Shown here piece after piece: positions 20,001 through 28,757 of a stretch of DNA of 64,000 nucleotides. Position 1 is the stretch's first letter. Each line of letters opens with the position of its first letter. The DNA is taken from positions 429,606-493,605 of the forward strand of contig NZ_JAGIBD010000001.1 in NCBI RefSeq assembly GCF_017744555.1, written 5' to 3'. The notes beneath the pieces are model-generated. The model was not told the DNA's origin. It did not search any database and was given only the letters and a program-made list of their open reading frames with translations. The position numbers and the translations under genes are program-made. This DNA comes from Cellulomonas sp. Lineage in GTDB: Bacteria; Actinomycetota; Actinomycetes; Actinomycetales; Cellulomonadaceae.

Positions 20001-20366
20001 CGGGCGTTCGTCGTGCCGGGCACGTACGCGCTCGCGGAGTCGGGCGGGCCGGCGGGGTACCGGTCAGAAGGGTGGGCCTGCACGGGCGCGACCGTGCTCG
20101 GCGACCTGTTGCTCGTCGAGGGCGAGCGGGACGTCGAGTGCACGGTGACGAACGTCGCGGTGCCGCCCGTCCCGCCGACGCCCGGGCCGACGCCCGATCC
20201 GACGGCGCCTCCCGCGGGCCCCGACGACCCCGGTGCGCCGACGGCGGCCGGCGGCCTGGTGCTGTCCGCGACGGGTGCGGAGACGGCGCCGGCGCTCCTG
20301 CTCGCCGGGGCGCTCGTCGCGCTCGGCCTGGGAGCGCTCGTCGCTGCCCGCCGCCGCAGGACCTGA
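17088..20366 (+). CDS. Secreted, probably cell-wall-anchored protein with about ten SpaA/prealbumin-like repeats
   Basis: Signal peptide; repeated LTLxKxVxGGxxxPxxWxLxAxG...VPxGTYxLxE...WxC...DVTCTVTN units; C-terminal LSATG + hydrophobic helix + RRRR sorting-signal-like tail. Confidence 0.88.
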   Translation: MLPRPRTLAIALTALALLAAGAPPVAAQVDPSVTGRLSLFKRIENLDTGASEGRRELWTMHAVNTEDPTYTFSGNGLNGVQSLEVPAGDYTISESDGVPGYAFVSWDCGGAGTFTTPTPTITVPAGGNVTCTVRNDAQQAFLTLRKVVVGGPSSPTAWNLFANGPTNVKGTDGVRVAVRIGQYQLSESSGPNGYTPSDWVCTGGQQVSGSSVVVALGQDVVCTITNTREVATPHLLTLVKDVAGGPATPADFQLTAAGPQTVQGPSGSPTVTQVPVPSGTYALSELPLSAPASSAYSAGAWSCTAGTVTGATLTLADSDGDVTCRVTNTYTGGYLTLVKVALGGSVVPQAWTLSATGAGGTVAGATGSPEVTHVAVPAGTYALAEQGPTNYSASPWSCTSGGDGPASVTVAAGADITCTIVNTIETASLTLVKQVDNTGGGTAAPGDFFLRAVSDQGVVMAGPSGSPLVTHVRVATGQTWSLGEDPVPGYAAGPWTCDGVVAVDDVVTISTPADVTCTVTNTWTGGYLTLVKEVVGSSTDPSAWDLSATGPDGVTRTGRTGEAAVTRIPVPAGDYTLTEEQVAGFTASPWDCGAAPVAGAVVSVGTGDDVVCTVTNTATEPHLTLRKVVDSTAGGTLGPTSWQLTADGPVQVSGVTGTDAVTLVAVPPGTYALSESPASTPDYDASAWVCVSGPGTTPVVGDSVTIPATNLDGSPWTDDVTCTVVNTAVAPRLTLRKVVDNSGGGEAAPGAFVLLGVGPDLLVGTTGGPAVTDVPVRAGTYSLLEIGLPRYALDGWTCVDDIGAPVPVVGGGVTLDLGDDVTCTATNRWTGAQLRLTKQVLGGPSVATDWTLVGSPPIGGFGGVSGRGGVVGVVGPGSVELHEIAQTAVAERGYVRERWDCGEGHPVTAGDRVAVVANEEVTCTAVNRWVGSTLTLTKAVEGGTAAPEDWTLTALGDTGPVSGASGSVAVTRAFVVPGTYALAESGGPAGYRSEGWACTGATVLGDLLLVEGERDVECTVTNVAVPPVPPTPGPTPDPTAPPAGPDDPGAPTAAGGLVLSATGAETAPALLLAGALVALGLGALVAARRRRT

Positions 20367-20373
20367 GACCGCA

Positions 20374-20841
20374 CTAGGCGACGGGCGTGAGGACGAACAC
20401 CCGGAGCTCGCGGACGGTGCGTGCGTCGTAGTCGTCGTACCCGGGCCAGATCGAGCGCAGCGAGTCCAGGAGCCGCGCGCGCTCGTCGCCCTCGGCGAGG
20501 TGTGCGACCACGTCGGTGCGCCGACCGCCGACGGTGACGGCGGCGCGGGGCTCGGCGAGCAGGTTGCCGGTCCAGGCGGGGTGGTGCTGCTGACCCCAGT
20601 TCGAGCCGATCACGACCCAGCGCTCGCCGTCGCGCGCGTACAGGAGCGCGGCGTCGCGCGGCTCGCCGGAGCGCCGGCCGGTGGTCGTGAGGATGAGGTG
20701 GGGGAGCGTGGGCCGGCCGAGCACGCTCCACCGCCCGGCGGTGGCCTTCTGGATGCGCCGGTCGAGCCGGGAGACGGCGCGGCCGAGGCGCGCGAACCAG
20801 CGGGTGCGGCCCGCTCGGCGCAGGGCGGCGGTGATGTCCAC
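20374..20841 (-). CDS. Nitroreductase / deazaflavin-dependent oxidoreductase family protein
   Basis: LILTTTGRRSGEPRDAALLYARDGERWVVIGSNWGQQHHPAWTGNLLAEPRAAVTVGGR is typical of the DDN/DUF385 family. Confidence 0.88.
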   Translation of the reverse strand: MDITAALRRAGRTRWFARLGRAVSRLDRRIQKATAGRWSVLGRPTLPHLILTTTGRRSGEPRDAALLYARDGERWVVIGSNWGQQHHPAWTGNLLAEPRAAVTVGGRRTDVVAHLAEGDERARLLDSLRSIWPGYDDYDARTVRELRVFVLTPVA

Positions 20842-21211
20842 GCCCACGAGTGTGCGGCACGGCCGCGGGTGCCGGTCCGCGGCGCTGACGGGCGCCCATA
20901 GCAGACACAAAGGTGCCGTGCATAGCACATAGGGGGTGCGCGGAGGGTCGAGATGTCCGATCTGCCTGCTCGGAGGCCAGATCCGGCACGTTTCCGGGAT
21001 GTTTCCGCAGGACCGTGTCTCGCATGTTGGACGGTACCGGCCAGTATCAATCAGGTAACGATCCGCCGTTCGGGGTCACCGTGCCCGATATGTCCGACCC
21101 TGCTTGACTAGCGTGTGCGCAACTCACGGCGGACGTGTATCTACGTGACATACCGGCGAGCAGTGCTGTAGCCGGACCGGAGGCACCGTCCACCCCTTCC
21201 CAGGAGGAACA

Positions 21212-23068
21212 TTGAAGATCAGGCGAATCAGCGCCGCCGCCGCGGTGGTCGCGGCCGGCGCGCTCGTGCTGGGCGCATGCTCCGGTCCGGCGGGCTCCAC
21301 CATCGAGGAAGACACCGCGGTCAACGTCGGTTGGAACGAGCCCTTCCGCTCGACCAACAACCTCACGTCGAACGGCAACGCGACGACGAACGCGAACGTT
21401 CTGTACCTGATGAACTCGTTCTTCAACTACTACGACGGCGACCTGAAGCTCGCGAAGAACGAGGACTTCGGCAAGTACGAGGTCGTCAGCGAGGACCCGT
21501 TCAAGGTCAAGTACACGATCAACGAGGGCGTCAAGTGGTCCGACGGCACGGCCGTCGACGCCGCGGACCTGATCCTCTACTGGGGCTCGCAGAACGACCA
21601 GTTCGACACCGTCACCGGTGACGACGTCGAGTACGGCGACGACGGCTCGATCGACGCGAAGGACGCCGCCGCGGTGTACTTCGACGGCTCGTCGCCGGCC
21701 ATGAACCTCATCACCGACTTCCCGGAGATCGGTGACGACGGCCGTTCCGTCACGCTGAGCTACACCGAGCCCCGCTCCGACTGGGAGGTCTCCTTCCAGG
21801 CGTCGCCGATCGCCGCCCACGCGCTGGCCAAGCTCGCGCTCGGCATCGACGACCCGAAGGAGGGCAAGAAGGCCGTCGAGGACGCGTTCAAGAACGACGA
21901 CAAGGCGGCTCTGGCGAAGCTCTCGAAGTCCTTCAACAACGACTTCAACTTCACCAAGCTCCCCGCCGAGAAGGAGAAGTACCTCTCCTACGGCGCGTAC
22001 GTCATCACGGACTACGTCGAGAACCAGTACCTGACGCTGTCCGCCAACAAGGACTACAGCTGGGGCCCGAAGCCCAAGGTCGAGTCGGTCACCATCCGCT
22101 ACACGGAGGACCCGCTCGCGTCCGTCACCGCCCTGCAGAACGGTGAGGTCGACCTCATCGCGCCGCAGTCCTCGGTGGACGTCCTCAAGACGCTCGACGG
22201 CATCCAGGGCGTCTCGTACACGACGGGCGACGAGGGCACGTTCGAGCACGTCGACCTGACCTTCAACAACGGCGGTCCGTTCGACCCGGCCACCTACGGC
22301 GGCGACGCCGAGAAGGCCAAGCTGGTCCGCCAGGCGTTCCTCAAGACGATCCCGCGCCAGGAGATCATCGACAAGCTCATCAAGCCGCTCAACCCGGACG
22401 CCAAGACGCGTGACTCGTTCACCGTCGTCCCGGGTGCCGCGAACTACGACGAGGTCATCAAGGCCAACGGCTCCGACGCGTGGACGAACGTCGACATCGA
22501 CGGTGCCAAGGCGCTCCTCGCGCAGGCCGGTGTCACGACCCCGGTCGACGTCCGCTTCCTGTACGGCAAGTCGAACGTCCGTCGTGCCAACGAGTTCCAG
22601 CTGATCTCGGCCTCGGCCGCGCAGGCGGGCTTCAACGTGCTCGACAACGGTGACGACGCCTGGGGCTCCAAGCTCGGCAACGGCACCTACGACGCGTCGC
22701 TGTTCGGCTGGCAGTCGACCAACACGTACGCCCTGAACTCCGAGGCGAACTACATCACCGACGGTCTGAACAACTTCGGTGGGTACTCCAACGAGAAGGT
22801 CGACGGCTGGTACAAGGACATGTCGACCAACACGGACGCGGACAAGGAGACCGAGCTCATCATCAACATCGAGAAGCAGATGAACGATGACGCGTTCGGT
22901 GTCAACATCTTCCAGTTCCCCGGTGTCGTCGCCCACCGCGACGTTCTGAAGGGCGTGTCGACGATCGCGCTGTCGCCGACCATCTTCTGGAACTACTGGG
23001 ACTGGGAGATCAGCGCGGACGACACCCTCGAGGGCCCGACGGAGACGCCGGCCCCCGCCGAGAGCTGA
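21212..23068 (+). CDS. Family 5 (oligopeptide-type) ABC transporter substrate-binding lipoprotein
   Basis: Lipobox LVLGACSGPAG; SBP_bac_5 motifs; TTG start with strong SD AGGAGG. Confidence 0.93.
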   Translation: MKIRRISAAAAVVAAGALVLGACSGPAGSTIEEDTAVNVGWNEPFRSTNNLTSNGNATTNANVLYLMNSFFNYYDGDLKLAKNEDFGKYEVVSEDPFKVKYTINEGVKWSDGTAVDAADLILYWGSQNDQFDTVTGDDVEYGDDGSIDAKDAAAVYFDGSSPAMNLITDFPEIGDDGRSVTLSYTEPRSDWEVSFQASPIAAHALAKLALGIDDPKEGKKAVEDAFKNDDKAALAKLSKSFNNDFNFTKLPAEKEKYLSYGAYVITDYVENQYLTLSANKDYSWGPKPKVESVTIRYTEDPLASVTALQNGEVDLIAPQSSVDVLKTLDGIQGVSYTTGDEGTFEHVDLTFNNGGPFDPATYGGDAEKAKLVRQAFLKTIPRQEIIDKLIKPLNPDAKTRDSFTVVPGAANYDEVIKANGSDAWTNVDIDGAKALLAQAGVTTPVDVRFLYGKSNVRRANEFQLISASAAQAGFNVLDNGDDAWGSKLGNGTYDASLFGWQSTNTYALNSEANYITDGLNNFGGYSNEKVDGWYKDMSTNTDADKETELIINIEKQMNDDAFGVNIFQFPGVVAHRDVLKGVSTIALSPTIFWNYWDWEISADDTLEGPTETPAPAES

Positions 23069-23093
23069 CGCTCTGATCCACACCGTGTGACAC

Positions 23094-23152
23094 CCACGCT
23101 CAGCGGGGGCACCACGGCGGTCAACCCGACCGTGGTGCCCCCGCTGGCGTGG
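23094..23152 (+). terminator. Long intergenic hairpin downstream of SBP gene (attenuator/terminator candidate)
   Basis: 17-bp perfect stem CAGCGGGGGCACCACGG (23101-23117) / CCGTGGTGCCCCCGCTG (23130-23146), extended by CCACGC/GCGTGG across a bulged T. Confidence 0.75.
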
Positions 23153-23251
23153 CTCCGGAAAACCCGCCGCGACGGGTGCCGACCGGCGTGCCCACCTCGC
23201 GCGCGTAGAATTCGTCGGCACGAGCCCCGTCTCCAGGTCAAGGACCCCCTG

Positions 23252-24892
23252 ATGGCCACCACCACCACCTCCGGCAGCGCAGCAGCCGAGACCGACGCGC
23301 GATCCGCGTCGGACGTCGCTCCCGCTCCGGTCAGACGACAGCGCCGCGGCGCCCCCATGGCGACGTTCCTCGGTCGCCGGTTCCTGTCGTCGCTCATCGT
23401 CCTCGTCGGCGCGACGTTCATCGTGTACATGCTGCTGGCGTACGCGATCGACCCGCTCGAGGACCTGCGCACGAGCACCGCGCCGAACAAGCAGCAGCTG
23501 ATCGAGGCCCGCATCGCGGCGCTCAACCTCGACACCCCGCCGGCCCTGCGCTGGCTGCAGTGGCTGCGCGGCGCCGCCGGCTGCGTCGTCGGGAACTGCG
23601 ACCTGGGCACCAGCTGGGTCACGGGCGCCCAGGTCACCTCGATGCTGCAGGGCGCGGTCTACTCGACGGTGCAGCTCGTCGCCTCGGCGACGTTCCTGGC
23701 GATCGGCCTCGGCGTGGTCGTCGGCATCGTGTCCGCGCTGCGGCAGTACACCGGGTTCGACTACTCGGTGACGTTCGGCTCGTTCGTCCTCTACTCGCTC
23801 CCCAGCTTCTGGGTCGCCGTGCTGCTCAAGCAGTGGGGCGCCATCGGCTTCAACGACTTCCTCGCCGACCCCGTGGTGAAGACCGGGACGACCGTGCTCC
23901 TCGCACTGATCGCCGGCGTCGTCTGGTCGGCGATCATCGGCGGACCGCTGCGAAGGCGGCTCATCACGTTCGGCGTCGCCGGGGCGGCGACGGCCGCCGT
24001 GCTCGTGTTCATCTCCGAGACCGGCTGGCTGCTCGACCCGAGCCTCGGCCCCGTGGTCATCGGCGCGATCGGCGTCGGCATCGCCTACGCCGTCGTCGCG
24101 CTCGGTGCGGGCCTGAAGAACCGGCGTGCGCTGTACTCGGCGCTCACCACGGTCGCCCTCGGCGTCGCGCTCTACTACCCGCTGCAGTACGCGTTCGTGA
24201 ACGCGAGCTGGCCGCTCATCATCGGGCTCGCCGTCGTGGCGGTCGGCTCCGGCATCCTCATCGGCTACCTGTTCGGCGGGCCGGACCGCATCGTCTCGGC
24301 CCGGGCGGCGGCGATCACCGCGGTCGGCGTCGGCGTGCTGATCTTCGTCGACCGCGTCATGGCCGTCTGGTACACGTACTCGAACTCGACCCGCATCAAC
24401 GGCCGTCCGATCGCGACCATCGGGTCGCAGACGCCGGGCCTGCAGGGCGACTTCTGGGTCGAGGTGCTCGACAAGTTCACGCACCTGCTGCTGCCGACGA
24501 TCGCGCTCATCCTCATCTCGTTCGCGGCCTACACGCGGTACTCGCGGGCCAGCCTGCTCGAGGTCATGAACCACGACTACATCCGGACCGCGCGCGCCAA
24601 GGGCCTGCCCGAGCGCGTCGTCACGGTCCGCCACGGGTTCCGCAACTCCCTCATCCCGCTCGCGACCGTCGTGCCCCTCGACATCGCGGCCCTGTTCGGT
24701 GGCGCGATCATCACCGAGCGGATCTTCGCGTGGAGCGGCATGGGCACCATGTTCATCAAGGGTCTGCAGACGGCGGACGCGAACGTGGTCATGGGGTACT
24801 TCATCGTGACGGCCGCGCTGCTCGTCATCGCCAACATCGTCGTGGACTTCGTGTACGCGGCCCTCGACCCCCGGATCAGGGTGAACGCATGA
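23252..24892 (+). CDS. DppB-type ABC transporter permease with extra membrane insertion
   Basis: MATFLGRRFLSSLIVLVGATFIVYMLL N-terminus and SRASLLEVMNHDYIRTARAKGLPERVV EAA loop; 546 aa versus ~310-340 usual. Confidence 0.9.
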   Translation: MATTTTSGSAAAETDARSASDVAPAPVRRQRRGAPMATFLGRRFLSSLIVLVGATFIVYMLLAYAIDPLEDLRTSTAPNKQQLIEARIAALNLDTPPALRWLQWLRGAAGCVVGNCDLGTSWVTGAQVTSMLQGAVYSTVQLVASATFLAIGLGVVVGIVSALRQYTGFDYSVTFGSFVLYSLPSFWVAVLLKQWGAIGFNDFLADPVVKTGTTVLLALIAGVVWSAIIGGPLRRRLITFGVAGAATAAVLVFISETGWLLDPSLGPVVIGAIGVGIAYAVVALGAGLKNRRALYSALTTVALGVALYYPLQYAFVNASWPLIIGLAVVAVGSGILIGYLFGGPDRIVSARAAAITAVGVGVLIFVDRVMAVWYTYSNSTRINGRPIATIGSQTPGLQGDFWVEVLDKFTHLLLPTIALILISFAAYTRYSRASLLEVMNHDYIRTARAKGLPERVVTVRHGFRNSLIPLATVVPLDIAALFGGAIITERIFAWSGMGTMFIKGLQTADANVVMGYFIVTAALLVIANIVVDFVYAALDPRIRVNA

Positions 24893-25965
24893 CGCTCCAG
24901 CCCCCTCTCCAGCCCGCCGAGGCGCACCACGACCCGGCCGAGGCCGTGGAGCAGAACGAGAACGCCATCGAGCTCAAGGAGGTCGAGGGACTCTCGCAGG
25001 GCCGCATCGTCATGCGGCGGTTCCTCCGGCACCGCGGTGCCATGGTCTCGGCGTTCGTGCTGCTCTTCGTCATCCTCCTCGTGACGACGTCGATCGGCTG
25101 GGGTCCCATCCCCGGCTGGTGGAAGTACGGCTACAAGGAGCTCAACCCGATCACCAACGCGGGCGGCGCCCCGACCATGGGGTTCCACGACGGCGGCTTC
25201 ACGTTCGGTGAGCACCCGTTCGGCCAGGACAACATCGGCAAGGACGGCTTCGCGGTCGTCATGCGCGGCACGCAGCAGTCGCTCACGGTCATGTTCGTGC
25301 TCGGCATCGTCTCGACGCTCATCGGCATCATCGTGGGCTCGACGGCCGGCTTCTTCCGCGGCCGCACCGACAACGTGCTCATGCGCGTGACCGACATGTT
25401 CATCACGATCCCCGTGATCATGATCGGCGCGATCCTCGGCAAGTGGGTCGGCGGGGCGAGCCCGTGGGCGCTCGCGTTCGCGCTGGCGGTCATCTCGTGG
25501 ACCGGCATGGCGCGGCTCGTGCGTGGCGAGTTCCTGTCGCTGCGCGAGCGGGAGTTCGTCGACGCCGCGCGCGTCGCGGGAGCCAGCAACGGCCGCATCA
25601 TGTTCAAGCACATCCTGCCGAACGCGATCGGCGTGATCATCGTCAACGCGACGCTGCTCATGGCCGCCGCCATCCTGCTGGAGACCGCGCTCAGCTACCT
25701 CGGCTTCGGCATCACGAGCCCCGAGGTCTCGCTGGGCCAGCTCATCAGCGAGTACCAGACCGCCTTCGCGACGCGTCCGTGGCTGTTCTGGTGGCCGGGC
25801 CTGTTCATCGTGACGATCGCGCTGACGATCAACTTCATCGGTGACGGTCTGCGAGACGCGTTCGACCCGCGGCAGCGGCGCATCCCGACCCGTCGGGCGC
25901 TCGCGCGTGCCGACCGCCGTCGTGAGCACGCCGCGGCTCGTGCGGCCGCGTCGGCGAAGGCCTGA
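24889..25965 (+). CDS. DppC-type ABC transporter permease
   Basis: VRGEFLSLREREFVDAARVAGASNGRIMFKHILPNAIGVIIV; overlaps previous stop by 4 nt (ATGA). Confidence 0.93.
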   Translation: MTLQPPLQPAEAHHDPAEAVEQNENAIELKEVEGLSQGRIVMRRFLRHRGAMVSAFVLLFVILLVTTSIGWGPIPGWWKYGYKELNPITNAGGAPTMGFHDGGFTFGEHPFGQDNIGKDGFAVVMRGTQQSLTVMFVLGIVSTLIGIIVGSTAGFFRGRTDNVLMRVTDMFITIPVIMIGAILGKWVGGASPWALAFALAVISWTGMARLVRGEFLSLREREFVDAARVAGASNGRIMFKHILPNAIGVIIVNATLLMAAAILLETALSYLGFGITSPEVSLGQLISEYQTAFATRPWLFWWPGLFIVTIALTINFIGDGLRDAFDPRQRRIPTRRALARADRRREHAAARAAASAKA

Positions 25966-26002
25966 TCCCATGAGCGGCTGCTCAGGGCGTCGCCCCGACG
26001 CC

Positions 26003-26614
26003 TCAGAGCGCGAGCGTCAGCACGGACAGTGCGGCGAGGAACACCGCGGTCGCGATGAAGGCCACGTGCACGCGGACCACCGGGCGGCTGCGCTCGAGGC
26101 GCGGGTCGTCCAGCAGGCCGGCGTCGCGGACCTGCTCCCAGCGGGAGCGGACGAGCGCGGCGGCCTGCCCGGAGTCCGAGGACATGAGGTCGCCGGGGCG
26201 CACCGTCCCGCCGGAGCCGTAGGTGCTCGGGGGCAGGTGCGCCATGTCGTCGGGCCCGGCCGTGCGTGCACGCGTGCGGCTCGGGGCCGGTGCGGCCCAC
26301 GCGGAGTACGCGCCCCACGCGGTCTCGAGCGTGAGCGCGTACTTCACGTCCACGAGCTGGATGGTCGGCCAGGGCAGCTCGACGGTGCGCAGCACGTTGC
26401 GCAGCTCGACGCCCGCGGGCGTCACGATCACCGCCGGGTTCCAGTAGGCGCCCCACACGAGCAGCGCGGCGAGCGCGAGCAGCGGGAGCCACTGCCAGGT
26501 GGTCCCGGGCGAGCGCGCCAGGCCGCTGACCGCGACGAACGCGCAGCCGACCCACACCACCACCGACAGCCCGCGGCCGAAACCCGGCCGGAACACCACG
26601 ACGTCCGACGACAT
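26003..26614 (-). CDS. PH-domain-like membrane protein
   Basis: Two N-terminal TM, ITVTPAGVELRNVLRTVELPWPTIQLVDVKYALTL bacterial PH-like segment, C-terminal TM. Confidence 0.75.
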   Translation of the reverse strand: MSSDVVVFRPGFGRGLSVVVWVGCAFVAVSGLARSPGTTWQWLPLLALAALLVWGAYWNPAVIVTPAGVELRNVLRTVELPWPTIQLVDVKYALTLETAWGAYSAWAAPAPSRTRARTAGPDDMAHLPPSTYGSGGTVRPGDLMSSDSGQAAALVRSRWEQVRDAGLLDDPRLERSRPVVRVHVAFIATAVFLAALSVLTLAL

Positions 26615-26694
26615 GCGGCCATCGTCGCAGACCAGGACGGACGACCCGCTCCCGGGGCCAGGACCCCGGCACGGACGGAAGGAACCCCTCAGCC

Positions 26695-28587
26695 GTGAGC
26701 ACGCAGACCCTGGAGCCGGCAGGCGCCGACCCGCAGACGAAGGCCCCCATCCTCGAGGTGCGCGACCTGACGGTCGAGTTCTTCGTCGACGGCGCCTGGT
26801 ACCCCGCCGCGATCGACGTGACGTACGACGTGCGTCCCGGCGAGGTCCTCGCGATCGTCGGTGAGTCCGGCTCGGGCAAGACGCAGTCGTCGATGTCGCT
26901 GATCGGGCTCCTCCCGCCCAACGGCCGGTCGGCCGGCTCGGCGAAGCTCGGCGGCCGCGAGCTGCTGGGTCTGACCCACAAGCAGCTCAGCTCGGTGCGC
27001 GGCAAGGAGGTCGCGGTCATCTTCCAGGAGCCGATGACCGCCCTGAACCCCGTGTACACGGTCGGGTTCCAGATCATCGAGACGCTCCGCGTGCACTTCG
27101 ACATCGGCCCGAAGGAGGCGCGCGCCCGCGCGATCCAGCTGCTGCGGCTCGTCGACCTGCCCAACCCGGAGGCGGCGGTCGACAAGTACCCGCACCAGCT
27201 CTCGGGCGGTCAGCGGCAGCGCGCGATGATCGCGCAGGCGCTCGCGTGCGACCCCAAGCTGCTCATCGCCGACGAGCCGACCACGGCCCTCGACGTCACG
27301 GTGCAGGCCGAGATCCTCAAGCTCATGCGCGACCTGCGCACGCGCATCGACTCCGGCATCGTCCTCATCACGCACGACATGGGCGTGGTCGCCGACCTGG
27401 CCGACCGCGTCATGGTGATGAAGAACGGCAAGGTCGTCGAGCACGGCTCGGCCGACGAGATCTTCAACCGCCCGAAGCACCCGTACACGATCCAGCTGCT
27501 CGAGGCCGTGCCCCACCTGGGGTCGCAGGTCGAGCAGGACGCACCGGCGGACGGCGCGGCCGTCACGGACGCGCCCGTCGTCGCGGACCGTCCGGCCGCC
27601 ACTACGGCCCCGGTGACAGCGCCGGCGACCAGCACCGGTACGGGCGACGCGCTCGTCGCGAAGGACCTGATCATCGAGTACCCGTCGCGCGGCCGCGTGC
27701 CGGCGTTCCGGGCCATCGACGGGGTCGACCTGACGATCGCACGCGGCGAGGTCGTCGGGCTCGTCGGCGAGTCCGGCTCGGGCAAGACGACCGTCGGTCG
27801 TGCGGCCGTCGGTCTGCTGCCGGTGGCCGGCGGATCGCTGAGCGTCAACGGCGTCGAGCTTGCCGGAATCCGGCCGAAGGCCCTGCGCGCAGTCCGCCAG
27901 GACGTGTCGATCGTGTTCCAGGACCCAGGCTCGTCGCTGAATCCGCGCCTGCCGATCGGCGAGTCCATCGGCGAGCCGCTCAAGCTGCACAAGATCGCGC
28001 AGGGAGCCGAGCTGAGCCGGCGCGTCGAGGACCTGCTCGACCAGGTGCACCTGCCGCGCGGCATGCGCAACCGGTACCCGCACGAGCTGTCCGGCGGTCA
28101 GCGTCAGCGTGTCGGCATCGCCCGTGCGCTCGCGCTGAGCCCGAAGCTGCTCATCGCCGACGAGCCGACGTCCGCGCTCGACGTGTCGGTGCAGGCGCGC
28201 GTCCTGGACCTGTTCCAGGAGCTGCAGCGTGAGTACGGCTTCGCGTGCCTGTTCATCAGCCACGACCTGGCGGTCGTCGAGATCCTGTCGTCGCGCATCG
28301 CGGTGATGAACAAGGGCAAGCTCGTCGAGGTGGGGGAGCGCGACACGATCCTGCGCAACCCGCAGCAGGACTACACCAAGCGCCTGCTCGCCGCGGTGCC
28401 GGTGCCGAACCCCGCGGAGCAGAAGCTGCGCCGCGAGGTGCGCGACCGTCTGCTCGAGGAGGCGGCCGCGGAGCTCGCGGCGCGTGACTCCGAGATCGGG
28501 CACCAGGACGCCGTCGCCGAGAGCGACGCGGCCGAGGAGCAGGTCAAGGACTACGACGTGCGCGCGAAGCAGCGGCCCGGCGGCTGA
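26695..28587 (+). CDS. Fused DppD-DppF oligopeptide ABC transporter ATP-binding protein
   Basis: Two Walker A motifs (GESGSGKTQ, GESGSGKTT), two LSGGQRQR signatures, two LLIADEPT Walker B. Confidence 0.95.
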   Translation: MSTQTLEPAGADPQTKAPILEVRDLTVEFFVDGAWYPAAIDVTYDVRPGEVLAIVGESGSGKTQSSMSLIGLLPPNGRSAGSAKLGGRELLGLTHKQLSSVRGKEVAVIFQEPMTALNPVYTVGFQIIETLRVHFDIGPKEARARAIQLLRLVDLPNPEAAVDKYPHQLSGGQRQRAMIAQALACDPKLLIADEPTTALDVTVQAEILKLMRDLRTRIDSGIVLITHDMGVVADLADRVMVMKNGKVVEHGSADEIFNRPKHPYTIQLLEAVPHLGSQVEQDAPADGAAVTDAPVVADRPAATTAPVTAPATSTGTGDALVAKDLIIEYPSRGRVPAFRAIDGVDLTIARGEVVGLVGESGSGKTTVGRAAVGLLPVAGGSLSVNGVELAGIRPKALRAVRQDVSIVFQDPGSSLNPRLPIGESIGEPLKLHKIAQGAELSRRVEDLLDQVHLPRGMRNRYPHELSGGQRQRVGIARALALSPKLLIADEPTSALDVSVQARVLDLFQELQREYGFACLFISHDLAVVEILSSRIAVMNKGKLVEVGERDTILRNPQQDYTKRLLAAVPVPNPAEQKLRREVRDRLLEEAAAELAARDSEIGHQDAVAESDAAEEQVKDYDVRAKQRPGG

Positions 28588-28593
28588 TCGTCC

Positions 28594-28618
28594 CGCCCGT
28601 GCCCGCGTGGCACGGGCG
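28594..28618 (+). terminator. Hairpin after fused ATPase gene
   Basis: CGCCCGTGCC-CGCGT-GGCACGGGCG, 10-bp perfect stem. Confidence 0.65.
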
Positions 28619-28646
28619 CTGCACCCGATTCGTCCGGCAGAGTTCA

Positions 28647-28737
28647 GTTCCGGGCGGCGATGACCGATATACCCCGAGGTCGGGGGCCGGTCATGGCCGC
28701 CCGGAACCTTTGTCCGGCCGGCGAGCACGCCGGCCGG
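28647..28737 (+). promoter_or_regulatory. Structured intergenic/leader region with two long inverted repeats
   Basis: GTTCCGGGCGGC-G-ATGACCG...CGGTCAT-G-GCCGCCCGGAAC with inner CCCCGA/TCGGGG, followed by CCGGCCGGCG-AGCA-CGCCGGCCGG. Confidence 0.6.
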
Positions 28738-28757
28738 CGCGACGATCGGGAGGCGCG

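Noticed and set aside
21047-24634. 1195-aa minus-strand ORF
   Set aside because: Antisense to well-supported SBP and permease genes; Asp/Arg/Val-rich low-information sequence typical of reverse-frame artefacts at high GC.
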